Assembly: GCF_023501975.1 (NCBI RefSeq) | Contig: NZ_JAMFLH010000013.1 | Span: 1-64,000 of the forward strand | Reading direction: 5' to 3' | Length of the DNA stretch: 64,000 nucleotides | Source of the DNA: Altererythrobacter sp. KTW20L | GTDB lineage: Bacteria; Pseudomonadota; Alphaproteobacteria; Sphingomonadales; Sphingomonadaceae | The notes under the pieces: generated by a model | What the model saw: only the letters and a program-made list of their open reading frames with translations | What the model was told of the DNA's origin: nothing | Database searches by the model: none | Program-made: the position numbers and the translations under genes | Shown: one piece after another, positions 14,574 to 23,566 of the stretch | Layout of the letters: the number at the start of each line of letters is the position of its first letter | How positions within the stretch are numbered: the first letter of the stretch is position 1

Positions 14574-16520
14574 ATGTTCCGCAAATCCCGCTTCGCTGTT
14601 GCTGCCCTGCTGCTGGCCTCGGCTGCTGCCGTACAGACCAGCGCGCAGACCACCGCAACCACGCCCGAAGGTGCGGTGATCCAGGTGGCGGACGACCTGC
14701 GTTATGCCCCCGGCTCGCTCTCACCCGAACAGCTTAGCGCATCCAATGCGGACATCTTCGTCCAGCCGTCGATGAACGTGTTCCGCCGCTTCCCGCGCGC
14801 GGCGACCGAACAGATGGTCAATTTCTACATCAACGCGCTGGGCCTCAGGTCATTGAACCCGATCCAGCTGACCGACACCCAGCAGATGATCCTGACCGGC
14901 GTCGGCAGCGGGCAGATCAAGCTGTCGGCCGGGCAGCCCGCCGGTCGCACCTATGCGCTGGAAGGCGGCCCGACCGGCGGCACCGGCCTGCGGATGTTCA
15001 CCCTGACTTATCCCGACATGGACAGCGTGCGCACGCGCTTTGCCGAAGCAGGCTTTCCCGTGCCCCAGTTCCGCGATCTGGGCGATGGCACGCAAGGCGC
15101 GATGGCAGTCGATCCGGGCGGTTTCCCGGTGCAGATCATCGTGCGGCCCGGCGCGCAGGACAATTCCAACGATGGGGTGGGCGTGGGCATCGGCGTGTCC
15201 AACCTTGATGAAAGCCGCGCCTATTACCGCGAATTCGTGGGGCTGACCGAACTTCCGCCGGTCGGAGATGCCATGCTGGGCGTCACCAAGTATCCCTATC
15301 GCCATGGCGAAACCACGATCTATCTCTACCAGGTAGCAGCAGGCGTCCCGGCCGATAACGGCAGCTCCGGCATCCAGTATGTGGTGAGCGATGCGGCCCT
15401 CGCCGATGCCCGCGCCGCCAGCCGCAATATCGGGGTGCAGACGCCGCTGAACCGGCTCGCGGGCTTCGGCCTTGTCACCGTCTGGCTGGCCGATCCCGAC
15501 GGCGTGACCAATTACTTCGCGCAAGTTGGCGGGCCGCGTGGCGGCGCAGATACGGCGGCGACCGATCCGCTAACGGTCCTGCCGCCTGTGCCCGATGACT
15601 ATGTGCCCGCTACCACGGCCTGGGGCGATCCCGACTTTCGCGGCACCTGGCCGATCGACCACCTCAATGGCCTGCCGCTGCAGCGCACCGCCGAACAGGG
15701 CAACCGCCACTTCCTGACCGACGAGGAATATGACATCCGCCAGGCCCGCATCGAGCAGCTTGCCGGCCGCTATGCCGCCGAGGATGAGAGCGATGCGATG
15801 GGCCAGGGTCACTGGGTGGAAATGGGCGTGGGCAGCCGCCGCACCTCATTGCTTGTCGTGCCGCAGGATGGCCGCCTGCCCGCCATGACCGAGGAAGGCC
15901 AGCGTCGCGCTGCCCTGATGCGGTCAAGCTGGCGGGCCGGCCAGGAATTCAACCACTGGACCGATTTCGACAACTGGGACCGCTGCATCACCCGCGGCGT
16001 GCCCGCCTCGATGATGCCGATGATGTACAACAACGGGTTGCGCATTTTCCAGGCGCCGGGCCTTGTGGCGATCCAGATGGAGATGATCCACGAGACTCGC
16101 GTGATCTATACCGATGGCCGCCCGCCCATCCCGTCGCAGATCGGCCACTGGCTGGGCGAGAGCCGCGGCTATTGGGAAGATGCCAATACGCTCGTGGTGG
16201 CAACCACCAACTTCCGCCCCGGCCCGTCTGCCACCAACATCGTCACATCGGGCTCGCCGCCCAGCAACGATACGCCGACCAGTGCCGAAGCGAAACTGGT
16301 GGAACGCTTCACCATGACCGGGCCGGATTCGATCGTCTATGAAACGCTCTATACCGATCCGGTGGTGTTCACCGCGCCCTGGGGCGCGCGGCTCGACTGG
16401 GTGCGCGACGACGATTACGAGTTCTTCGAATATGCCTGCCACGAAGGCAACGTGCAGATCCGCAACTATATCACCGCCAGCCGTGCCGAGGCAGCAGCGA
16501 CGGCGGCGGCTAATCCCTGA
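14574..16520 (+). CDS. Secreted two-VOC-domain protein fused to an uncharacterised C-terminal domain
   Basis: 648 residues from ATG 14574, chosen over an in-frame ATG at 14562 because a GGAG site sits just before it and the signal peptide (about 1-26) then begins properly (MFRKSRF). Residues about 60-330 hold two vicinal-oxygen-chelate (glyoxalase-like) modules: one ends in the AVDPGGFPVQIIV strand, the other begins GVGIGVSNLDESRAYYREFVG. From about 345 to the end is a separate domain with DPDFRGTWPIDHLNG, a DRCITRGVPASMMP segment, GYWEDANTLVV and a final FEYACHEGN motif. I recognise this last part only as a conserved domain of unknown function. It follows the PQQ dehydrogenase and is followed by a terminator, so the two probably work together in the periplasm. 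Confidence 0.7.
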   Translation: MFRKSRFAVAALLLASAAAVQTSAQTTATTPEGAVIQVADDLRYAPGSLSPEQLSASNADIFVQPSMNVFRRFPRAATEQMVNFYINALGLRSLNPIQLTDTQQMILTGVGSGQIKLSAGQPAGRTYALEGGPTGGTGLRMFTLTYPDMDSVRTRFAEAGFPVPQFRDLGDGTQGAMAVDPGGFPVQIIVRPGAQDNSNDGVGVGIGVSNLDESRAYYREFVGLTELPPVGDAMLGVTKYPYRHGETTIYLYQVAAGVPADNGSSGIQYVVSDAALADARAASRNIGVQTPLNRLAGFGLVTVWLADPDGVTNYFAQVGGPRGGADTAATDPLTVLPPVPDDYVPATTAWGDPDFRGTWPIDHLNGLPLQRTAEQGNRHFLTDEEYDIRQARIEQLAGRYAAEDESDAMGQGHWVEMGVGSRRTSLLVVPQDGRLPAMTEEGQRRAALMRSSWRAGQEFNHWTDFDNWDRCITRGVPASMMPMMYNNGLRIFQAPGLVAIQMEMIHETRVIYTDGRPPIPSQIGHWLGESRGYWEDANTLVVATTNFRPGPSATNIVTSGSPPSNDTPTSAEAKLVERFTMTGPDSIVYETLYTDPVVFTAPWGARLDWVRDDDYEFFEYACHEGNVQIRNYITASRAEAAATAAANP

Positions 16521-16541
16521 GCGACTGACACTGCGGAAACG

Positions 16542-16578
16542 ACAATACCCGGATCGTCTGCGTCGATCCGGGTATTGT
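16542..16578. terminator. Strong hairpin terminator
   Basis: Perfect 15-bp stem (16542-16556 with 16564-16578) and seven-base loop, 20 bases after the stop of the VOC-fusion gene and before the convergent stop of the next minus-strand gene. There is no long T run, but stem strength and position fit a terminator. Confidence 0.75.
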
Positions 16579-16619
16579 GCTGCCGGCAGGGGAGGCCCGC
16601 CGGGAGGGGGTCAGCCAGC

Positions 16620-17138
16620 CTAGCGCACGCGGCGCACGCGCAGTGAGCGCTGACCATCGTAGCGCATCATATAGCTGCCCAGTGCGGCTGGCTCGATACG
16701 GATACTGGATCCAATTTGTGGCGGATCGTAAGTCATAGGGGCGGCTTCGACGAACTGCCATTGCGCCCCGCTGTCCAGTGTCATTAAGTAGATTCCCGGC
16801 TGGAGCCGCTCGACCCCGGTCACACGCGCTATGAGATTTTCGCGACTGTCCCCTTGGGCGCGAGCGAGATCTCGTTCGACCTGTTCCGCTCCAAGCCCCC
16901 CCACAGCTGGAAGCGCGGTCCCCGTGCGTGGAGCTGCAACCGGTCCATCCGGCACGCCATCTTGCCGGATGGTGTTATCATAGCAGTTCACGCGCGCGGC
17001 GAGATCGGCGATTTGCGAACAGGCCCGCATAGTTATGACAATCTGTTCGTAGTCTTCTGCTTGGGACCGCGCGGGACCAGCATTTAACGCCGTACCTGCC
17101 ATAATTGCGGACCCTATCAAGATGAGGCGCTTGTTCAT
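16620..17138 (-). CDS. Small periplasmic protein of unknown function
   Basis: 172 residues from ATG 17138, preceded by AAGGA; a GTG at 17153 is possible but lies in front of that site. The signal peptide ends near residue 26 (ARSQ). The mature part begins with MRACSQIADLAARVNCYDNTI, a CxxIxxxxxRxxCYD pattern common in proteobacterial periplasmic and envelope proteins. It ends in a beta-rich region (GIYLMTLDSGAQWQF) and an RSLRVRRVR tail. It lies 112 bases downstream of the TonB-dependent receptor gene on the same strand and may be its accessory. I cannot assign a function. Confidence 0.65.
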   Translation of the reverse strand: MNKRLILIGSAIMAGTALNAGPARSQAEDYEQIVITMRACSQIADLAARVNCYDNTIRQDGVPDGPVAAPRTGTALPAVGGLGAEQVERDLARAQGDSRENLIARVTGVERLQPGIYLMTLDSGAQWQFVEAAPMTYDPPQIGSSIRIEPAALGSYMMRYDGQRSLRVRRVR

Positions 17139-17250
17139 GCAAGAGTCCTTCACTTGAGTGCGATCATAACAGAACGGCGGTGGGCCAGAATTTGGGAGCT
17201 GGAACCCACCGCCGCCTTCGAAGCAAGCCCGAGGGCCACGAAGTCAGGAC

Positions 17251-20200
17251 CTAGAAGCCTACATTCACGCCAGCATAAAGGCGACGCCCGATGGTGTTGT
17301 GGTAAAAGCTGTACGAACCACCCGGCAAAGTGCGGTCGCCCAGCACATCGTTCAAGCGGAACGAGGCAAGCGGCGGCGCCTTGTTGAACAAGTTGTCTAC
17401 GCCGAAGCGAACGTTGATGCTGTCCGACACGACGAAGCGCCCATTGAGATTGAACAGGTTGTAAGACGGCGTGTTGGAGATGATCGGCGCTCCGGTGTTG
17501 GTTAGCGTCGTCGAGTGGACCAGCGACGGAAAGTGCTGCCACTGCACACCGATGGTGGCAGGTCCGACCGAGTAGCTGACCCGGGTGAGCAGGCGATATT
17601 CGAAGGGGCTCGACTGCGTACCTACGTCACCACCGCCGGTCGATCCTGTGTAGTCGGTCATCGGGATCACGAACTGGTCGGGGGTCGTCTTGAAGTCTAC
17701 GACATAGGTCGCGTTGACATTGATGTTGAGCCGTCCTGGCACCGGCACACCAACATCCCGGAAGCCGACACCCCAAGTAAGATTAGCATCAACGCCAGAA
17801 GTTTCGACTCTACCGAGATTGGCGTAGTTAACTTCGATCAGTTCGATATTGCCGCTCTGATCGTCGCGACGGATGCGATTACAGGCATCATTGATCTCGT
17901 AATTAGGGTTGAAGATCGCCGAATAGCACTGGCGCAAGACCGAATCCGGCCCCTGGAGGTCGATGCCATCCTTGATCGTGACGTTGTAGTAATCAATTGC
18001 CAGGTTCAGGCGACGCAGCCACGGGTTGTCCGACGGTGACTGGATCACGCCGCCGATGGTGTAAGTGATAGCAGTTTCCTCCTGCAATTCGCGCGCGCCG
18101 ACTTCCAGCGATGGGACGCTGAAGCCAACCTGCGGGAAAACCCGATCCGGATCGTTGTAGTAAGCCTCGACCGCATCGGCAGTCATCGTGGCTTCGCACA
18201 AGCCACGGACTTGGGCGGCATTGGGGTTTCCGACATCGTCGGGGTCACTCGGATCGATCGGATTGGCCGAATAGTTGCCATAACCCACGGGCTGGGTGAT
18301 CAGGCCGATCGAGCAGGCATCGCCATCGGCCGAACTGCGCAGTGTCTGGGTCCGGGCCGTGAACAGTTCACCAAGGTTCGGCGCGCGGCTCGCAACTTGG
18401 TATCCGCCGCGGAAGCGGAGCCAGTCGAACGGTGCGTATTCACCGTTGATCTTGTATGTGTGGACTGTGCCGACGGACTGGTAATCTGACAGGCGGTAGC
18501 CCAGCTCAAGGTTCAGCGCTTCGGCGAACGGCAAGTTATTTACCAACGGAACCAGCAACTCGCCGTAAATCTCCTTCACATTGGTCTTGCCGCTTGTGCT
18601 CGCCTGCGGGAACGTGCCTGCGGCGGTTTCGTAGAAGGTCGAACCCTCAACCGACGACGAATCGGCATGGAAGTCGATCGAGTTCTCTCGGTAATGCGTG
18701 CCCAAGGCAAAGCGCAGCTCGCCGTACGGCAGGTCGAACAGACCGCCTTGCAGGTTGGCCTCAATATATTCCTGCACAACGCGGTTTTCGAGTTGCAGAT
18801 CGATGCTGGTGGCAAGCTGGCAATCGGCCGAGTAATCACCCGGATTTACCAAGGGGCTGAGGCCGGTCGTGCAAGTCGCAGTTGCACCATAGACGTTGTC
18901 AGCGGTGACAGCGAAATTGCGGCCAAAATTTGGAGCCTGCATGATCGTACGCCAACGCTCGACCGAGACATATCCATACTGGTCGGTTTTGGCAGTCGTC
19001 TCGCCATGCGAGGCGGTGATGTCCCATGTCCAGTCCGTACCACCCACATCGCCTTCCAGGCCCAGCAGCATATTGAATGTTTGGTTGCGATTTTCGGTCC
19101 GCCGGCGGCCGAACGCGGTGGGAATGACATTGACCCTATAGCTGGCGTTGGGGTTGGCGCGGCTGTTGAGTAGCGTCACCATGTCCGGTGTGACCGGATA
19201 GACTTGCCTGTTGGTGCAGCCGCCGACAGCCGGGCAGTCCAGTCCATATAGGCCGCCCGACAGGAAATCGGGATTCGTATTCCCGTTGGCCAGAACCGAA
19301 GACGGAATGTCGAAATCCGCATTTCCGGTGTAGATTTCGTTGTCATAGGGAATTTCGACACCAACGCTGCCAGACATCGAGTTGTAGAAGCTGACGGAGC
19401 GCGTTTCGGTCATGGCGTAATATGCCTGGCCGACCAGCCGGATACTGTCGGTTATATCGTATTCGCCCTTTGAGAAGAAGGCCCATCGATCCTGCGGGCT
19501 CGACAAGAGCTGGTCGGTGAAGTTTTCATACAAGCGGCCATCATCCGAAATCTTGCGGAAGAAGCCGTCCAGTTCGTCATTGTAGTTCACCACCACGAAC
19601 CGGTCGGAAGGGGCGTCATAGCCATTGAGCCACAGCGAGTTGTCATCGTTGAAATACAGCGAGCCCGAACGCGGCACGTTGGCGAGGCCATCGGGAATGC
19701 CATAGACCGAATTGTAAGCCGCCTGGCTGGGCAGGTTGCGGCTGTTGGAAAAGTCAATGAAGTTTTGTGTAATGCGAGCATCGGTACCGCTGGTCAGCGG
19801 ACTGCGGGCCAGATCATTAAACCACCTCCGATCCTGTCGAAAAACTTCACTACGATCATAGTGCTCGAGACCGATAAGCACGTTGCCCCGGCCATCGGCC
19901 AGCGCAGCGCCGATCAGGGCAGAGACGGTGTACTCGAACCCGTCACCCTCTTCCGTGACCGATCCCTGGGCATCAAGATCGACGCCTTCGAAATCGTCAC
20001 GCAGAATGAAATTCACGACGCCGCCCACGGCATCAGCGCCATAGGTGGAGGATGCGCCGCCAGTAATCACTTCGACGCGGCGGACAGCGGCGGACGGGAT
20101 TGAATTGATGTCGATCACGCCCGATCCGTTAATCGGCGTGCCGCGTCGGCCATCGACGAGCACGAGGTTGCGGTTCGATCCGAGCGAGCGCAGGCTAACG

Positions 20201-20583
20201 GTAGAAATGCCCACCGTGTTGTTCGCATTGGCCTGGATGTCCTGGGCATTGAACTGGGTCAATGCCGGTGTGAATTGGGGCAGGCGATTGAGGTTGGCTT
20301 CCAGGTTGATGGCCGCACTCTCTTCAAGCTGATCCGCGTCAATCGTGACCATCGGACTGGTCGCCGAGTACTCGGGGCGCGCAATGCGCGAGCCGGTCAC
20401 GATGATCCTGTCCCTATCCATTGCGGACGCTGTCGGGATCGGCAGATCACCGTCATCTTCTGCCTCGGCCTCCTCCTGACCCTGGCTGGCCGATTGCGCC
20501 ATGGCAGGCACGGAGATCGGCACGATCCCCGCAACGCCCAGCATCAGGCAGGCCTTCAGGGCCGCTGTGTCGAATTTCCTCAT
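17251..20583 (-). CDS. TonB-dependent outer-membrane receptor
   Basis: 1110 residues from ATG 20583, which follows GGGGAGGA. A signal peptide (PAMAQ, about 1-28) and an acidic linker come first, then a plug domain starting at RIIVTGSRIARPEYSAT with the typical VSLRSLGSNRNLVLVDGRR and VEVITGGASSTYGADAVGGVVN blocks. A 22-strand-type barrel follows, ending in Phe (YAGVNVGF). It would import a ligand across the outer membrane using TonB/ExbBD energy. The plug type is the large subgroup found in sphingomonads and xanthomonads, often used for carbohydrates, peptides or aromatics. No sigma/anti-sigma extension is present, and the substrate cannot be deduced. Confidence 0.93.
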   Translation of the reverse strand: MRKFDTAALKACLMLGVAGIVPISVPAMAQSASQGQEEAEAEDDGDLPIPTASAMDRDRIIVTGSRIARPEYSATSPMVTIDADQLEESAAINLEANLNRLPQFTPALTQFNAQDIQANANNTVGISTVSLRSLGSNRNLVLVDGRRGTPINGSGVIDINSIPSAAVRRVEVITGGASSTYGADAVGGVVNFILRDDFEGVDLDAQGSVTEEGDGFEYTVSALIGAALADGRGNVLIGLEHYDRSEVFRQDRRWFNDLARSPLTSGTDARITQNFIDFSNSRNLPSQAAYNSVYGIPDGLANVPRSGSLYFNDDNSLWLNGYDAPSDRFVVVNYNDELDGFFRKISDDGRLYENFTDQLLSSPQDRWAFFSKGEYDITDSIRLVGQAYYAMTETRSVSFYNSMSGSVGVEIPYDNEIYTGNADFDIPSSVLANGNTNPDFLSGGLYGLDCPAVGGCTNRQVYPVTPDMVTLLNSRANPNASYRVNVIPTAFGRRRTENRNQTFNMLLGLEGDVGGTDWTWDITASHGETTAKTDQYGYVSVERWRTIMQAPNFGRNFAVTADNVYGATATCTTGLSPLVNPGDYSADCQLATSIDLQLENRVVQEYIEANLQGGLFDLPYGELRFALGTHYRENSIDFHADSSSVEGSTFYETAAGTFPQASTSGKTNVKEIYGELLVPLVNNLPFAEALNLELGYRLSDYQSVGTVHTYKINGEYAPFDWLRFRGGYQVASRAPNLGELFTARTQTLRSSADGDACSIGLITQPVGYGNYSANPIDPSDPDDVGNPNAAQVRGLCEATMTADAVEAYYNDPDRVFPQVGFSVPSLEVGARELQEETAITYTIGGVIQSPSDNPWLRRLNLAIDYYNVTIKDGIDLQGPDSVLRQCYSAIFNPNYEINDACNRIRRDDQSGNIELIEVNYANLGRVETSGVDANLTWGVGFRDVGVPVPGRLNINVNATYVVDFKTTPDQFVIPMTDYTGSTGGGDVGTQSSPFEYRLLTRVSYSVGPATIGVQWQHFPSLVHSTTLTNTGAPIISNTPSYNLFNLNGRFVVSDSINVRFGVDNLFNKAPPLASFRLNDVLGDRTLPGGSYSFYHNTIGRRLYAGVNVGF

Positions 20584-21009
20584 TGAATCCTCCCCTTTTG
20601 TTTTCACCCGGCGCTTGGCCGGCAGTCCTGTCCGGCGCGAACCCCTGTGGGCCTGCACACCGGTCCTCCCGCTCCTCCAGCGGGCCAAGCGGATCCGGCG
20701 CCGCTAGCTCCCGACGCGATACCCCGTAGGACTCAAATGATATGTTTTTGTTTCGATATCGTTAAATAATGTTTGTGCTTTGAATCATTGGATTTCTATC
20801 TAAAAAGATGGATGGCAATTATCCAGCTGTTTTTAAATGATATTAATCGGATCTCGCGACATGGACCGAACATTCTGACACCCTAACAGGTGGCCTGCGC
20901 CCGGTTGCCGATGCCGCGTCACCATTATTGAATGAAACGAATCTCGCCCGAATGCGCGCGGCTCCGGCTGGCAGGGGACATCGTTGGTGGGAGGCACCGG
21001 CAGCGGGGA
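20584..21009. other. Intergenic region upstream of the TonB-dependent receptor
   Basis: About 426 bases without a convincing gene. The part next to the receptor is GC-rich leader. About 20730-20880 is strikingly AT-rich for this genome and contains a small CGATATCG palindrome near 20755, so it probably holds the receptor promoter. No clear operator or repeat was recognised. Confidence 0.5.
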
Positions 21010-21085
21010 TGGTGAGCCCGACAGGATTCGAACCTGTGACCCGCTGATTAAAAGTCAGCTGCTCTACCTACTGAGCTACGGGCCC
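21010..21085 (-). tRNA. tRNA-Lys (anticodon TTT)
   Basis: The minus strand reads as a full cloverleaf: acceptor GGGCCCG pairing with CGGGCTC, D-arm GCTCAGTAGGTAGAGC, anticodon stem CTGA/TCAG around loop CTTTTAA (anticodon TTT), and T-arm with GGTTCGAATCC. The discriminator A and an encoded CCA (21010-21012) complete the 76 bases. It decodes AAA/AAG. Confidence 0.97.
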
Positions 21086-21105
21086 ACATCGCTGGGTGGA
21101 GCGGC

Positions 21106-21597
21106 TCACCTAAGGAGGGGGCGGCGGCGGGTCAAGCGTGCATGGAGTTGCGCCATGGTCAACCCGCTGACGGGGTCGCGCCAGCCGGGTGCGATGGCAG
21201 CCGCCGGACCCAGCACGAAGTCGCGCTGGCGGAACAGCAGGTGCGGCACAGTGAGGCGGGGGCCGGCGAAGGTCCCGCCCGACCACAACACTATGTCGAG
21301 ATCGATCACGCGGGCTCGCCAGCGCTGTCCGCGCTTCACCCGGCCGAGCTGCGCCTCGAGATGCTGCAAGGCCTGGAGCAGCCCTGCCGGATCAAGCGGG
21401 CTATCTAGGACCAGCGCGGCATTGGCATAGCGCCTGAGCGACGGCCCGACAGGCGCGGTTTCGATCACCGGCGACACCGCCAGCACCTGGCCGAGCGTCC
21501 CGTCCACCAGTTGTGCCGCTTTCGCCACCACGGCGCGCGGTTGGCCGATTGCCGGATGGCGCTGGTTGGAACCGAGCGCGAGGACATAGCGAAACAC
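21106..21597 (-). CDS. folK: 2-amino-4-hydroxy-6-hydroxymethyldihydropteridine pyrophosphokinase
   Basis: 163 residues, the normal length for HPPK. It transfers pyrophosphate from ATP to 6-hydroxymethyl-7,8-dihydropterin in folate synthesis. Seen are the N-terminal LALGSNQ, the pterin-site region SPVIETAPVGP, and the HPPK signature RWRARVIDLDIVLW with its Mg-binding DLD. It ends 20 bases from the tRNA-Lys gene and is the last of three same-strand genes (methyltransferase-like, carbon-nitrogen hydrolase, folK), although a long inverted repeat separates it from the hydrolase. Confidence 0.95.
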   Translation of the reverse strand: MFRYVLALGSNQRHPAIGQPRAVVAKAAQLVDGTLGQVLAVSPVIETAPVGPSLRRYANAALVLDSPLDPAGLLQALQHLEAQLGRVKRGQRWRARVIDLDIVLWSGGTFAGPRLTVPHLLFRQRDFVLGPAAAIAPGWRDPVSGLTMAQLHARLTRRRPLLR

Positions 21598-21615
21598 CTC
21601 GGCCTATCCCGTCAT

Positions 21616-21681
21616 CCGTTCGTGTCGAGCGAAGTCGAGACACATGGTGCGGGGTGTCTCGACTTCGCTCGACACGAACGG
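21616..21681. repeat. Long perfect inverted repeat (REP-like element, copy 1)
   Basis: 28-bp arms (21616-21643 and 21654-21681) match perfectly around a ten-base loop; the core is the GTCGAGCGAAGTCGAGAC motif. A degenerate second copy lies at 27157-27221. Both are intergenic on the minus strand side of operons and could fold as transcript-stabilising or terminating hairpins. Confidence 0.85.
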
Positions 21682-21714
21682 GGATTGGGGCATCAGCATG
21701 GCGGGAAACAAGGC

Positions 21715-22590
21715 TCAGATATCCTGCGCGATCCGCCCGTAAAGCTGCGGGCGGCGATCGCGGAAGAAGCCCCAGCTGGCGCGGTGGCGTCGGGCGGCCT
21801 CGAGGTCGAGCGTGGAGACCAGCGTGCCGGTCTCGTCCGCGCCGAACTGTTCCACCAGATCGCCCCACTCGTCGGCAATGAAGCTGTGGCCGTAGAAGCT
21901 GTTGCCGCTTTCCTGGCTGCCTTCGTGGCCGATGCGGTTGGCGGCGACCACCGGCATGCAATTGCTTACCGCATGGCCGACCATGGCGCGGCGCCACATG
22001 CGGCTGGTATCCATGTCGCGGTCCTTGGGTTCGGACCCGATGGCCGTGGGATAGAACAATACCTCGGCCCCCATCAGCGCCAGGCAGCGGGCTGTTTCGG
22101 GATACCACTGGTCCCAGCAGATGCCGATACCAATGCGCGCGACGCCGGTTGGCGTGGGCAGATCCCATACCTTGAAGCCATCGTTGCCCGGGCGGAAAAA
22201 GAACTTTTCCTCGTAACCTGGGCCATCGGGAATGTGGCTCTTGCGGTAAGTGCCCATGATCTCGCCCCCGGCATCGATCATGGCCATGGTGTTGTAATAG
22301 TGGTGGCCGTCACGCTCGAAAAAGCTGGTCGGGATGGCGACCTTCAGCTTTGCCGCCAGCGCCTGCATCGCGATCACCGAGGGATGCTGGGCCGTGGGGC
22401 GGGCGAGCGCGAAGAACTCGTCCTTCTCCTCGCGGCAGAAATAGGGGCCGGAAAACAGCTCTGGTGGGAGGATCACCTGCGCGCCTTCGCTCGCGGCTTG
22501 TTCCACCAGGGCGGAAACGGCGGCGATGTTCTCGCCCTCGTCATCGGACGAGAGGGCCAATTGGAGGGCGGCGACAGAGAGCTTGGTCAT
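21715..22590 (-). CDS. aguB: Carbon-nitrogen hydrolase, probable N-carbamoylputrescine amidase
   Basis: 291 residues, full length for the family. The nitrilase-superfamily triad is visible: E44 in LPPEL, K117 in YRKSHIPDGPGY, and C158 in GIGICWDQWYPE. The PDGPGYxEKxFFxPG stretch and the C-terminal SWGFFRDRRPQLY are typical of N-carbamoylputrescine amidases, which convert N-carbamoylputrescine to putrescine, CO2 and ammonia in the agmatine route to polyamines. The agmatine deiminase partner is not adjacent, so another omega-amidase-like specificity is possible. Confidence 0.88.
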   Translation of the reverse strand: MTKLSVAALQLALSSDDEGENIAAVSALVEQAASEGAQVILPPELFSGPYFCREEKDEFFALARPTAQHPSVIAMQALAAKLKVAIPTSFFERDGHHYYNTMAMIDAGGEIMGTYRKSHIPDGPGYEEKFFFRPGNDGFKVWDLPTPTGVARIGIGICWDQWYPETARCLALMGAEVLFYPTAIGSEPKDRDMDTSRMWRRAMVGHAVSNCMPVVAANRIGHEGSQESGNSFYGHSFIADEWGDLVEQFGADETGTLVSTLDLEAARRHRASWGFFRDRRPQLYGRIAQDI

Positions 22591-22635
22591 GTGCGCCAGT
22601 TAGCGACTGGCGGCACCCTTCTCAAGCACGGGTTC

Positions 22636-23466
22636 TCAGGGCCGCTTGCGGAACAGCAGGGTCATCCGGTCGCTTTCGCCGATGGCCGCGCGGCGGGCAC
22701 GCTCCTCGCTGCCTTCGGGAGCGCCGGCAAAGCTGGGCGGCAAGGACCACACGCCGCCTTCCCAGTTGGCCGGATCGTTGGGATTGGCGTTGATCTCGCT
22801 GCGCGCAACGAGTTCGAAGCCATAGGCCGACAGCAGCCCGATCACGTCGGCCTCTCGCTGGTAGCCGCGATCACCCAGGACATAGGACATCGGCTGGCCG
22901 GGCGCGGCGCGGTGCTGTTCGATGCCCAGCAGGCCATCATCCTTCAACATCATGCGCGCCGTGACCATGGTTTCGTGCAACCAGCCAAGACGGCGGATAT
23001 TGTGCATTTCGCGGAAAATCAGGAAGCGGTCGGCCGTGCCTGCCAGTTCTGCCGGAACGGTGGCGGAATTGGCTCCGATCACTCGCGCGCCTTGTCCCGC
23101 GACCCACTGCTGCGCCTGGGGGGGCAGTGTTTCGGCATAGTTGCGCATGTTGGCCATGAAGCCCGTGGCGTCATCCGCAATCGTCGGGTTGAGGCCGATA
23201 TAGGTGCCTTCCGCGCCGAGATAGGGAATCAGCACACGGCTGAACCAGCCACCCGCCGGCATGAAATCCACTACGGTCATGCCCGGCCGGACATCGAAGA
23301 AGGCCAGCGTTTCGGCCGGATTGCGGTACTGGTCGCGCGCCCGGTCGGCATCGCGGCGGCTATCTGCCAGCACTTCGGCCAGTTCGGTTGGGATCTGGAG
23401 CTGGGCCGCAGCGGGCATGGACAGGGCGAGCGCCGCAGTGGCGGCAAGGGCGGCAAGGATGCGCAT
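22636..23466 (-). CDS. Secreted class I methyltransferase-like protein
   Basis: 276 residues from ATG 23466, preceded by GGAGAG; this start gives a clean signal peptide (MRILAALAATAALALSMPAAAQ). The mature part has a SAM-methyltransferase-like fold: helix PAETLAFFDVRPGMTVVDFMPAGGWFS with a modified glycine motif, later LIFREMHNI and MLKDDGLLGIEQHRA. Proteins of this kind in proteobacteria are annotated as periplasmic methyltransferase-like; whether they bind SAM outside the cytoplasm is unclear. The gene is divergent from msrA and starts the unit that runs into aguB and folK. Confidence 0.75.
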   Translation of the reverse strand: MRILAALAATAALALSMPAAAQLQIPTELAEVLADSRRDADRARDQYRNPAETLAFFDVRPGMTVVDFMPAGGWFSRVLIPYLGAEGTYIGLNPTIADDATGFMANMRNYAETLPPQAQQWVAGQGARVIGANSATVPAELAGTADRFLIFREMHNIRRLGWLHETMVTARMMLKDDGLLGIEQHRAAPGQPMSYVLGDRGYQREADVIGLLSAYGFELVARSEINANPNDPANWEGGVWSLPPSFAGAPEGSEERARRAAIGESDRMTLLFRKRP

Positions 23467-23566
23467 TGGGGGGCTCTCCGTTGTGGTCTGGTCGATCCTA
23501 CCCCGATGGTCCGGGATGACAAGCGGGTCTTTCGTCCCCATCTCGGCCCGGCAAGGAGACGGTTTG

